From Cellulosimicrobium funkei (GTDB lineage: Bacteria; Actinomycetota; Actinomycetes; Actinomycetales; Cellulomonadaceae): a stretch of 64,000 nt of DNA. The stretch is from NCBI RefSeq assembly GCF_001019615.1, contig NZ_JNBQ01000001.1, positions 248,001 through 312,000 on the forward strand, written 5' to 3'. The notes below the pieces were generated by a model that was not told the DNA's origin, did no database searches, and saw nothing but the letters and a program-made list of their open reading frames with translations. The first letter of the stretch is position 1. Each line of letters starts with the position of its first letter. Made by a program: the position numbers and the translations under genes. Shown piece by piece: positions 1 to 8,958 of this stretch.

Positions 1-399
1 CACCACGTAGAGCCACCCGATGACGAGCACGAGGACGCTCGTGACGCGGCGCGCGACGACGGAGTCGAGCCGGGCGTGGACGAAGTCGGGGATCGTGTAC
101 GCGCCGCTGCGGCGCAGCGGGCCGGCGACGAACAGCAGGACGAGCAGGTAGCCCGCCGCGTACCCGACGGGGAACCAGAACGCCTCGGCGCCGGAGAGCA
201 GCACGAGCCCCGAGAGGCCGAGGAACGTGCCCGCGGACAGGTACTCGCCGCTGATCGCGGACGCGTTCCACACGGGCCGCACCGTGCGCGACGCGACGAA
301 GAAGTCGCTCGTGGTGCGGGAGATGCGCAGGCCGTAGAACCCGATGAGGCCGGTCGCGAGCAGGAGCAGCCCGATCGCGACGAGGGGCAGCGCGCTCAC
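1..399 (-). CDS. Sodium:solute symporter, N-terminal part (gene cut by window edge)
   Basis: The first 133 residues are visible; the gene runs off the left edge. They hold four hydrophobic segments typical of the sodium:solute symporter (SSS) family, which couples cation entry to uptake of small organic acids such as acetate, propionate or pyruvate. The motif SAISGEYLSAGTFLG after the first membrane segment and GAYTIPDFVHARL before the next are characteristic of ActP/MctC-like members. The GTG start overlaps the stop of the DUF485 gene by four bases (GTGA). The DUF485 neighbour supports an ActP/MctC-like acid permease. Exact substrate is not visible. Confidence 0.85.
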   Translation of the reverse strand, partial: MSALPLVAIGLLLLATGLIGFYGLRISRTTSDFFVASRTVRPVWNASAISGEYLSAGTFLGLSGLVLLSGAEAFWFPVGYAAGYLLVLLFVAGPLRRSGAYTIPDFVHARLDSVVARRVTSVLVLVIGWLYVV

Positions 400-854
400 G
401 GGGCGCCCGCCTGGTCGGGGACCGCCTCGTCCGGGCCGGCCTCGGCGGGCCCGGCCGATCCCTCGGCGAGGGCGCGGTACCGGCGCTCGTTGCGCGCCGC
501 CGCGACGGCGAACACGACCGCGAACGCGACGATCACGGGGTAGAAGCCGTACGCGTGCACGAGCCAGGGGAGCGGGACGCCGAGGATCACGACGGCGTCC
601 AGCGCGGGCACCGCGCTCATCGTCACCGTGAGCAGCGCGACGACGGCGAGGAACGAGACCACGCACGCGAGCCCGAGCCGGAGCTGCGCCCGGACGAGGC
701 CGCGCGTGTAGTGGGCCACGTCGTCGTCCGGCTCCTCGGGTCGGCCTCGCGGGGTGCCCGACGGCGGCCCGGCGTCGGGTCGCGCGTCCGTCGACCGGAC
801 GCGCACGCGCTCGGCGGGCGGGGTCGGGTCCGACGACGGGCCCGGGTCGCTCAC
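396..854 (-). CDS. DUF485 membrane protein, symporter partner
   Basis: A 152-residue protein with a charged, proline-rich N-terminus of about 50 residues, then two membrane helices (about 61-83 and 96-120) and a polar acidic tail. The second helix carries YGFYPVIVAFAVVF followed by RNERRYR, the DUF485 pattern. DUF485 genes are habitually adjacent to ActP/MctC-type symporter genes, and here the reading frame overlaps that gene by four bases. It is probably a small accessory subunit. The GTG start overlaps the stop of the upstream LytTR regulator, also by four bases. The extended N-terminal tail is longer than in many relatives. Confidence 0.8.
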   Translation of the reverse strand: MSDPGPSSDPTPPAERVRVRSTDARPDAGPPSGTPRGRPEEPDDDVAHYTRGLVRAQLRLGLACVVSFLAVVALLTVTMSAVPALDAVVILGVPLPWLVHAYGFYPVIVAFAVVFAVAAARNERRYRALAEGSAGPAEAGPDEAVPDQAGAP

Positions 855-1717
855 GACGGCCCCCGGTGCGGGCCGAGCAGCGCCTCGCGCACCGCCGGGA
901 CCATGCGGCGGCTCACCGGGACCTCGTGGCCCGCGACGACGAGCGCGGGCTGCGCGCCCCCGAACCGCGCCGCGGTCACGGCCGCGCGGTCCACGAGGTA
1001 CGACCGGTGGACGCGCAGGAACCCGGCCGGGGCCCACCGCTCCTCCAGGTCGGACAGCGGCTCGCGCACGAGGAACTGCTCGGTGTCCGTCACGAGCCGC
1101 GAGTAGTCGCCCTGCGCCTGCACCCATCGCACCGCGCTGCGCCGGACGAGCCGCGTCGTCGTCCCGACCGTCACGACCAGCGTCTCGTCCTCCGGCACGT
1201 CGGGCCCCGCACCGGACCCCACGACCGGGGGAGCGGCGCTCGCGGCCGTCGCCCCGGCGTCCGGCACGGCACCTGACCCGCCGACGCGGCCCGCGCGGTC
1301 CGCGACGCGCTCCACGACCCGGTCGACGGCGCGTGTCAGGCGCTCGCGGCGCACGGGCTTGAGCACGTAGTCGACCGCCTCGACGTCGAACGCCTCGAGC
1401 GCGCGAGCCTCGTCGGCGGTGACGAACACGACGGCCGGGCGGTCGGCGAACCGCGAGAGCGCGCGCGCGAGGTCGAGGCCCGTCAGCCCGGGCATGTGGA
1501 TGTCGAGGAAGGCCGCGTCGACCGTGCGCGAGGAGAGCTCGCGCAGCGCCTCCGAGCCGGTCGCGACCCCGAGCACGGTCCGCACGCGCGGGTCGCGCCG
1601 CAGCAGGGCGACGAGCTCGTCGAGCACGGGCCGCTCGTCGTCGGCGACGAGCACGTCGAGCCCGACGGCGGCCGGGTCCTCGGGCGCCGGGCCCGGGGTC
1701 GCTTCGGTGCCGGTCAC
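851..1717 (-). CDS. LytTR-family response regulator
   Basis: A 288-residue response regulator. Residues about 18-135 form a receiver domain with the acidic pair in VADDE, phospho-acceptor Asp in AFLDIHMPG, Thr in FVTAD and Lys in YVLKPV. A glycine/alanine-rich linker leads to a C-terminal LytTR DNA-binding domain (about 190-285) with VRWVQAQGDYSRL and GFLRVHRSYLV, the two family signatures. It should be phosphorylated by the LytS-type kinase encoded just upstream, whose stop codon it overlaps by GTGA. The genes downstream in the operon (DUF485, symporter) are likely targets or part of the same response. Related E. coli systems (BtsR, YpdB) respond to pyruvate. Confidence 0.9.
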   Translation of the reverse strand: MTGTEATPGPAPEDPAAVGLDVLVADDERPVLDELVALLRRDPRVRTVLGVATGSEALRELSSRTVDAAFLDIHMPGLTGLDLARALSRFADRPAVVFVTADEARALEAFDVEAVDYVLKPVRRERLTRAVDRVVERVADRAGRVGGSGAVPDAGATAASAAPPVVGSGAGPDVPEDETLVVTVGTTTRLVRRSAVRWVQAQGDYSRLVTDTEQFLVREPLSDLEERWAPAGFLRVHRSYLVDRAAVTAARFGGAQPALVVAGHEVPVSRRMVPAVREALLGPHRGPS

Positions 1718-2916
1718 GGCACGCTCACCTCCGTCTCGTGCAGGGGCTGGGAGCGGGGCACGCGCAGGCGCACGAGCGTGCCCGAGCCGGGGGCGGTCTC
1801 GATGTCGAGCGCGTGGTCGTCGCCGTAGAGCTGGCGCACGCGCCGGTCGACGTTGCGCAGCCCCACGTGCTCGCTCCCGCGGGACGTGAGGAGCTCGCGC
1901 ACGACCGCCGGGTCCATGCCGACGCCGTCGTCCTCGACCGTGATCTCCGTCTGGGTGCCCTCGTCGCGCGCGGTGATGACGATCGTGCCGCCGCGCTCCC
2001 GGGGCTCCAGCCCGTGCCGGACCGCGTTCTCGACGAGCGGCTGCACCGACAGGAACGGGATCACGGTGGTCAACGACTCGGGCGCGATCTGGAGGGTCAC
2101 GGCGAGGCGCTCGCCGAACCGTGCGCGCTCGAGCTCGACGTAGGAGTGGATGGAGCGCAGCTCGTCCGCGAGGGTCGTGAAGTCGCCGCGGCCCCGGAAG
2201 GAGTAGCGCGTGAAGTCGGCGAAGTCGAGCACGAGGTCGCGCGCCCGCTCCGGGTCCGTGCTGATGAACGACGCGATGGCGCCGAGCGCGTTGTAGACGA
2301 AGTGCGGGCTGATCTGGGCGCGCAGCGCGCGCAGCTCGGCCTGCGCGAGCGCCGTGCGCGACGCCTCCAGCTCGCCGAGCTCGAGCTGGGCCGAGCACCA
2401 CTGCGCGACCTCGCCCGTCGCGCGCACGAGCGGTGGGCGGACCGTGCCGGCGAACGCGACGACCACGCCCGCGACGCGCCCGCCCGCGACGACTGGCGCC
2501 CCGACGGCGTCCGCGACGTCGCCGCCCGCCTCGTCGCCGTTCTTGTGGTCCCGGCTCTCGACGTGGCGGCGACCGGTGGCGAGCACGCGCTCGGCGACCC
2601 GGCGCGCGTCGGGCTCGAGGGTCGTGCTGCCGTCGAGCGCGACGGCGCCCTCGGCCGTGACCACGGCGAGCGCCTCGGCGCCGAGGAGCTGGCGCAGGGA
2701 GCGTGCCGCGCGGCCGACGTCGTCGCCGTCGAGGCCGCCCCGCAGGTGCGTCGCGGCGCGCGACGCGAGGTGCAGGGTGCGGAACGTGGCGCGGTCCGAG
2801 TCGCTCCCGAGCTCGCGCGACCCGCGCGCGAGCCGCCAGGCGAGCACGAGCCCGAGGGTGAGCAGCACGCCCACGGCGAGACCGGCGACGGCGCCGGCGA
2901 ACACGGGCCCGGACAT
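1714..2916 (-). CDS. LytS/YehU-type sensor histidine kinase
   Basis: A 400-residue kinase with a single N-terminal membrane helix (about 5-29), a GAF-like region (about 45-175), then a His_kinase domain with the acceptor histidine in QISPHFVYNAL and a HATPase domain (PLVENAVRHG N-box, EDDGVGM G-box, GSGTLVRLRVP). The H-box form is that of the LytS/BtsS/YpdA group, which pairs with LytTR regulators. Unlike LytS it lacks the 5-7 helix 5TM receptor, so ligand sensing probably occurs in the cytoplasmic GAF-like part. It heads a minus-strand operon of four genes joined by GTGA overlaps and diverges from an iron-uptake gene. Confidence 0.9.
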   Translation of the reverse strand: MSGPVFAGAVAGLAVGVLLTLGLVLAWRLARGSRELGSDSDRATFRTLHLASRAATHLRGGLDGDDVGRAARSLRQLLGAEALAVVTAEGAVALDGSTTLEPDARRVAERVLATGRRHVESRDHKNGDEAGGDVADAVGAPVVAGGRVAGVVVAFAGTVRPPLVRATGEVAQWCSAQLELGELEASRTALAQAELRALRAQISPHFVYNALGAIASFISTDPERARDLVLDFADFTRYSFRGRGDFTTLADELRSIHSYVELERARFGERLAVTLQIAPESLTTVIPFLSVQPLVENAVRHGLEPRERGGTIVITARDEGTQTEITVEDDGVGMDPAVVRELLTSRGSEHVGLRNVDRRVRQLYGDDHALDIETAPGSGTLVRLRVPRSQPLHETEVSVP

Positions 2917-2961
2917 GCAGTGATCGTATCCAGCGCGGCGTCACCCACCCGGCGGGCCAGA

Positions 2962-2980
2962 TAAGGTTAGGCAGCCCTAT
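2962..2980 (+). promoter_or_regulatory. DtxR/IdeR-type iron box
   Basis: The 19-base stretch TAAGGTTAGGCAGCCCTAT matches the DtxR/IdeR/DmdR consensus TWAGGTTAGSCTAACCTWA at about 15 of 19 positions, with a perfect left half. It lies 22 bases before the GTG start of a siderophore-binding lipoprotein gene, where a bound repressor would block transcription. Inferred: the iron-loaded regulator represses the gene in iron-rich cells. Confidence 0.8.
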
Positions 2981-3001
2981 CCCATGACGAAGGAACCTCC
3001 T

Positions 3002-3967
3002 GTGCCGATCTCCCGGACCACGTCGAGCCCGCGCGTGCGCCGCAGCGTCACCACCACCGCCCTCGTGCTCGCCGCCGCCCTCCTCGCGGCGTGCTCGTCC
3101 GACCCCGAGCCCGCGCCGACCGGTGCGCCGGCGCCGGACGACACCGCGGCGGGGTACGCCGTCGAGCACGCGCGCGGGACAGCCGAGCTCGCGGCGGCGC
3201 CGCAGCGCGTCGTGACGCTCGAGCCCGTGGAGACGGACACCGCGGTCGCGCTCGGCGTCGTCCCGGTCGGTGCCGCCGTGCTGAGCGTCGAGGCCGGCGT
3301 GCCGGCGTACCTCGGCGAGGACGCGCAGGCGATCGAGGTCGTGGGCACGGTGCCCGAGCCGAGCCTCGAGGCCATCGCCGCGCTCGAGCCGGACCTCATC
3401 CTCGGCACGGAGTCGCGCCACGCCGACCTCTACGCCCAGCTCGCGGGGATCGCGCCGACGGTGTTCATGGCGACGCAGACCGACCCCTGGCAGGAGAACG
3501 TGCTGCTCGTGGGCCGCGCGCTCGGCCGCGAGACCGACGCCCAGGCCCTGCTGGACGCCTACGACGAGCGGTGCGCCCAGCTCCAGGAGGACTACGACGT
3601 CACCGGGACGGCGCAGCTGCTGCGCCCGCGCGACGGCATCGTGTCCGCCTACGGCCCGCGGTCGTTCGCGGGCAGCACGCTCGAGTGCGTCGGGTTCTCG
3701 ACGCCGGAGCAGGACTGGGGCGAGGACATCTCGGTCGACCTGTCGCCCGAGCGCGTGACCGAGGCCGCCGCCGACCTCGTCCTCGTCTCTGCCGCCGACC
3801 CGGCCGACCCGGCCGCGGTCCCGGCCGAGATCCCGCTCAACGCGGGGTCGTTCCCCGACGTGCGCGTCGTCGACCAGTCGTACTGGATCAGCGGCGTCGG
3901 GCCGCTCGGTGGGCAGGCCGTCCTCGACGACGTCGAGCAGTTCCTCCAGGACCGTGCCGGGTCCTGA
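3002..3967 (+). CDS. Iron-siderophore ABC transporter substrate-binding lipoprotein
   Basis: A 321-residue FecB/FepB-like binding protein. The N-terminus is a lipoprotein signal (arginine-rich start, hydrophobic core, lipobox LLAAC), so it is lipid-anchored outside the membrane. The mature part has the two-lobe pattern of class III binding proteins: PQRVVTLEPVETDTAVALG, then SLEAIAALEPDLILG, and a C-terminal ISGVGPLGGQAVLDDVEQFL. GTG at 3002 is preferred over ATG at 2984 because GAAGGA (2989-2994) sits seven bases ahead. A DtxR-like box lies just upstream. No permease or ATPase gene is adjacent, so it must share a transporter encoded elsewhere. Confidence 0.9.
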   Translation: MPISRTTSSPRVRRSVTTTALVLAAALLAACSSDPEPAPTGAPAPDDTAAGYAVEHARGTAELAAAPQRVVTLEPVETDTAVALGVVPVGAAVLSVEAGVPAYLGEDAQAIEVVGTVPEPSLEAIAALEPDLILGTESRHADLYAQLAGIAPTVFMATQTDPWQENVLLVGRALGRETDAQALLDAYDERCAQLQEDYDVTGTAQLLRPRDGIVSAYGPRSFAGSTLECVGFSTPEQDWGEDISVDLSPERVTEAAADLVLVSAADPADPAAVPAEIPLNAGSFPDVRVVDQSYWISGVGPLGGQAVLDDVEQFLQDRAGS

Positions 3968-4013
3968 CCGGCGGGCCGGGTCCTCGGCCACGGCCGCGAG
4001 CACGGCCGGGAGC

Positions 4014-4877
4014 GTGGCGGGGTGCCGGTTCCACCGGTCGCCCAACGTCCTCTTCCCGACGACGGTCGCGCGCGTGCACGACGTCGGCCCGCGCCTCGTG
4101 CGCGTGACCCTCGCCGGCCCGGACCTGGCGGGGTGCGCCGACGTCGGGCTCGACCAGCGCGTGAAGATCCTGCTCCCCGGCCCGGGTGCGGACGAGCTCG
4201 CGCGGCGCGCGGGGCTCGCGGTCGAGAGCGTGTGGCGGCGCGGGTGGTCCGCGCTCGACGACGACGTGCGACCGGTGATGCGCTCGTACACGCCTGTGGC
4301 CGTGCGGCCGCGGGCCGCCGAGGTGGACCTCGACCTGTACCTGCACGAGCCCGCCGGACCGGCGAGCGCCTGGGCACGCCGCGCGGCGCCCGGGGATCGC
4401 GTGCTGCTCTCGGCGCCGCACGCGCGGTACGGCGTGACCGACCACGGCACCCAGTGGGACCCGGGGCTCGACGTCGCGCACGTGCTGCTCGTGGGTGACG
4501 AGACCTCGGCGCCCGCGGTGCGCGGCATCCTCGCGAGCCTGCGTCCCGACGTGCGGGCGCACGTGCTCGTGGAGGCCGACGACCCGGCCGACGCGCCGGT
4601 CGGCGACGTGCCCGGGACCGTGCGCGTCGAGCACGTGCCTCGGCATCGCCGTGGGGCCGAGCGGGCCGTGCTGGGCGCGGTCCGGGACTGGGCAGCGGAG
4701 CACGGCCGGTCCGCGGCCGACGCGGGCACCGGCTTCTACGCGTGGTGCGCGACGGAGAGCGCCACCGTCGCGCGGGTCCGCGCCGAGCTCGTGGCGGCGG
4801 GGATCGAGAGGTCGCGCGTGCACGCGCAGGGCTACTGGCACGACCGGTCCCGGCGGGACGGGGTGCTCAGACGATGA
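4014..4877 (+). CDS. Siderophore-interacting protein (FAD ferric-siderophore reductase)
   Basis: A ViuB/YqjH-like flavoprotein that reduces ferric siderophores in the cytoplasm to free the iron. Visible marks are VRVTLAGPDL at the barrel start, the FAD motif RSYTPVA, HEPAGPASAWARRA with GDRVLLSAP, the NAD(P)H-domain motif LLVGDETSAPAVRGIL, and a C-terminal arginine-rich HAQGYWHDR. It follows the binding-protein gene on the same strand and is probably co-transcribed under the iron box. The start is uncertain: GTG 4014 gives the usual family N-terminus; GTG 3954 would overlap the upstream stop. The 3' end overlaps the convergent gene by 11 bases. Confidence 0.85.
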   Translation: MAGCRFHRSPNVLFPTTVARVHDVGPRLVRVTLAGPDLAGCADVGLDQRVKILLPGPGADELARRAGLAVESVWRRGWSALDDDVRPVMRSYTPVAVRPRAAEVDLDLYLHEPAGPASAWARRAAPGDRVLLSAPHARYGVTDHGTQWDPGLDVAHVLLVGDETSAPAVRGILASLRPDVRAHVLVEADDPADAPVGDVPGTVRVEHVPRHRRGAERAVLGAVRDWAAEHGRSAADAGTGFYAWCATESATVARVRAELVAAGIERSRVHAQGYWHDRSRRDGVLRR

Positions 4878-5529
4878 GCGCGACCAGGACGACGAACAGC
4901 ACTACGAGGACGAGGAGCGTGCCGAGCCCGACCAGCAGGCCGAGGGCGACCGGGTGCGCCTGCGGCCAGGGCACGAGCCGCCGGTCGAACGCGCGGAGCT
5001 GGGCCGGCGTGACCGGCTGGTGCCAGGGCGTGAGCGGGACGCCGCGGCGCGCGAGGTCGAGCGCGACGGTCGAGAGCTGGTCGCGGTCCCACATCTGCCC
5101 GACGAGCAGGAGCAGCCGCTTGGTGGGGCCGAGGACGATGAGGTGGTGCGTCGCCCCGGCCATCCCGAACGCCATGCGGTCCACCGTGACGACGCGGTCG
5201 ACGTCCGTGACCGTGAACCGCTTCGGTCGGCCCCACCCGTGCACGGTGTACGTCCCGTCGCCCAGGACGATCCGCGCGCGGTCGACCATGCGCCGCCCGA
5301 TCGCGTACGTCAGCGGGATCATGGACAGCGCGAAGACGAGGAACCCGACGGCGAGGGCCATGTTCCCGCCCGTGATCGCCGCGGGGAGCTGGGCGAGGCC
5401 CACGAGCGGCGCGAGGATCGAGATCAGCGTCATGTTGGAGCGCAGCACCTGACGCTTCGCGGCGTCGCTCATGGCCAGCTCGATCACGGGCGGGAACGTC
5501 CCACGTCCGGTCGTCGTCGCGTCAGCCAC
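4867..5529 (-). CDS. Hypothetical membrane protein
   Basis: A 220-residue protein of unknown function. After a soluble N-terminus it has two hydrophobic segments (about 45-60 and 63-80, LAQLPAAITGGNMALAVGFLVFAL), a soluble domain containing HGWGRPKRFTVTDVDRVV and a C-terminal membrane helix (about 195-219). The middle region resembles PH-like domains found in small actinobacterial membrane proteins, but I cannot assign a family. The GTG start overlaps the preceding gene's stop by eight bases, so the two form an operon. An ATG 57 bases in (SDAAKRQVL) is a possible alternative start. It ends inside the convergent siderophore-reductase gene. Confidence 0.6.
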   Translation of the reverse strand: MADATTTGRGTFPPVIELAMSDAAKRQVLRSNMTLISILAPLVGLAQLPAAITGGNMALAVGFLVFALSMIPLTYAIGRRMVDRARIVLGDGTYTVHGWGRPKRFTVTDVDRVVTVDRMAFGMAGATHHLIVLGPTKRLLLLVGQMWDRDQLSTVALDLARRGVPLTPWHQPVTPAQLRAFDRRLVPWPQAHPVALGLLVGLGTLLVLVVLFVVLVALIV

Positions 5530-6061
5530 GGCGGAAGAGCTTTCGCCCGGTGGCCGGGTGGAGGGGCGACCCGGCCGCGATCTCGACGGCGTTCGCCCAG
5601 ACCGGGACGTCGTCGGGGCGTAGCGCCCCGGCGCGGACGGCGCGGTCGCACAGGCCGCGCGCGACGGCGCCGAGGCTCTCGCGGCAGGAGAAGGCGCCGT
5701 CGACGAGGGACAGGGCGACGGTCGAGGCGGGAGCCTGGCCCGTTCCCGGGTCGAGGGGCCCGACCGTCGCGACGGCCCGGCCGTGCGAGAAGAACGCCGT
5801 GGCGCGCGGGGTGACCCAGCGCAGCACGTCGAGGTCGTCGAGGAAGAAGGCGCGACCGGCGCCCCCGATCTCCCACAGCGCCGCACCGGCCTGGTGGGCG
5901 GCGTCCGAGGCGCGACGCTTCCAGCGCTGGGAGCCGAACGCCTCGGCGACCCAGCCGGCCGCGGTCGAGGGGTCGGTGGCGAGCACGACCGTGACGGTGG
6001 GGATCTGACCCCGCGGCGGGTCGAGCGTGATGGGGACGGGAGGGCGAGCCACGCCCGTCAC
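5522..6061 (-). CDS. Hypothetical protein
   Basis: A 179-residue, probably soluble protein that I do not recognise. It starts at ATG with VARPPVPITLDPPRGQIPTV and shows an alpha/beta composition with no signal peptide or membrane segment. The stretch FFSHGRAVATVGPLDPGTG and the C-terminal ATGRKLFRRG have no familiar motif. It overlaps the downstream membrane protein gene by eight bases, so their products may act together. Codon use and GC match the surroundings, so it is a credible gene. Confidence 0.55.
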   Translation of the reverse strand: MTGVARPPVPITLDPPRGQIPTVTVVLATDPSTAAGWVAEAFGSQRWKRRASDAAHQAGAALWEIGGAGRAFFLDDLDVLRWVTPRATAFFSHGRAVATVGPLDPGTGQAPASTVALSLVDGAFSCRESLGAVARGLCDRAVRAGALRPDDVPVWANAVEIAAGSPLHPATGRKLFRRG

Positions 6062-6101
6062 CGTAGCGGTCGCGGCGGCGCGGTCGTCGACCGGGCCAGG
6101 T

Positions 6102-6163
6102 GCCGAGCACGACCTTGGTGTCGTTGTCGGGCGGATAGCGACACCCAGGTCGTGCTCGACGGC
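6102..6163. repeat. Dispersed 59-bp palindromic repeat, copy A
   Basis: A long hairpin. Arms GAGCACGACCT and AGGTCGTGCTC pair perfectly, then after one mismatch GGTGTCG pairs with CGACACC, leaving a loop of about 15 bases. The 59 bases 6104-6162 match 33293-33351 at about 48 positions with no gaps, so the two are members of one repeat family. This copy lies downstream of the cstA-ybdD operon (ending 6208) and could serve as its terminator. No T-run follows. Confidence 0.8.
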
Positions 6164-6207
6164 GAGCAGGGTCGTGCTGGTCGGCGAGGCGTCGGCCGGC
6201 CCGCGGC

Positions 6208-6437
6208 TCAGCAGCAGCGCGAGCCCGGGTTCGCGTCCTGCTCGGCGTGGCGCATGCGCCAGAACTCGCGCTCGGTCAGCACGACACCGCCCGGGTGCAC
6301 CGCGCGCTGGTGCGCGGCGTAGGTCGCGTACGCGTCGTCGCCCATGACCTGCCGCACGTACCAGCGGACGGCGCGGAGCCCCGCCACGACGGTCGCGCGG
6401 ACCGTCGTGGCGGGACCCTGCGAGCCCTGCCGCACCG

Positions 6438-6441
<4 letters not shown>
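6208..6441 (-). CDS. YbdD/YjiX-family small protein, CstA partner
   Basis: A 77-residue cytosolic protein of the putative-selenoprotein family (PF04328, YbdD/YjiX), whose genes almost always follow cstA-type transporters. Signatures: RWYVRQVMGDDAYATYAAHQRAV, then PGGVVLTEREFWRMR and the C-terminal end NPGSRCC directly before the TGA stop. Its GTG start overlaps the cstA stop by GTGA, so translation is coupled. Its exact role is unknown; a regulatory or accessory part in peptide or pyruvate import is inferred from the pairing. Confidence 0.85.
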
Positions 6442-8735
<2,294 letters not shown>

Positions 8736-8796
8736 CGAGCCTCTCCAGGTCGCGTCGTTGCGGTCCGACCACGGAAGGCTAGGGAGGCCGCGAGGG

Positions 8797-8812
8797 GGTG
8801 ATCCAGGTCACG
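8797..8812. promoter_or_regulatory. CRP/GlxR-like site upstream of cstA
   Basis: GGTGATCCAGGTCACG contains GTGA, six bases, TCAC: a perfect match to the invariant core of CRP-type binding sites (TGTGA-N6-TCACA). It lies 61-77 bases upstream of the cstA ATG in the divergent gap between cstA and the wall-anchored protein gene at 8959, so it could serve either. Activation of cstA by cAMP-bound regulator is inferred by analogy. Confidence 0.65.
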
Positions 8813-8958
8813 TCGACCGGCGGTCGAGGTGTGCGACGAACGGTGGCCCGCGTGCGACGAACGGCACGACGCCGGACTGCTGCCGGACGCCGGGCGCGCC
8901 GTGGCGCGCCGGGTTAGCGTCGGGTGACGACCCGCGCCCCGAGCCCGCAGGAGTGTCC

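Noticed and set aside
851-4729. A 1292-codon open frame on the minus strand
   Set aside because: Only its last 288 codons are a real protein (LytTR regulator). The rest is antisense to the siderophore genes and out of frame with the kinase; it is low-complexity Arg/Pro sequence typical of GC-rich shadows.
6208-6210. TGA after ybdD read as selenocysteine
   Set aside because: The two preceding Cys codons end the protein as in ordinary members; the frame after the TGA is low-complexity and no SECIS-like hairpin was recognised directly downstream, where the nearest hairpin is the dispersed repeat.
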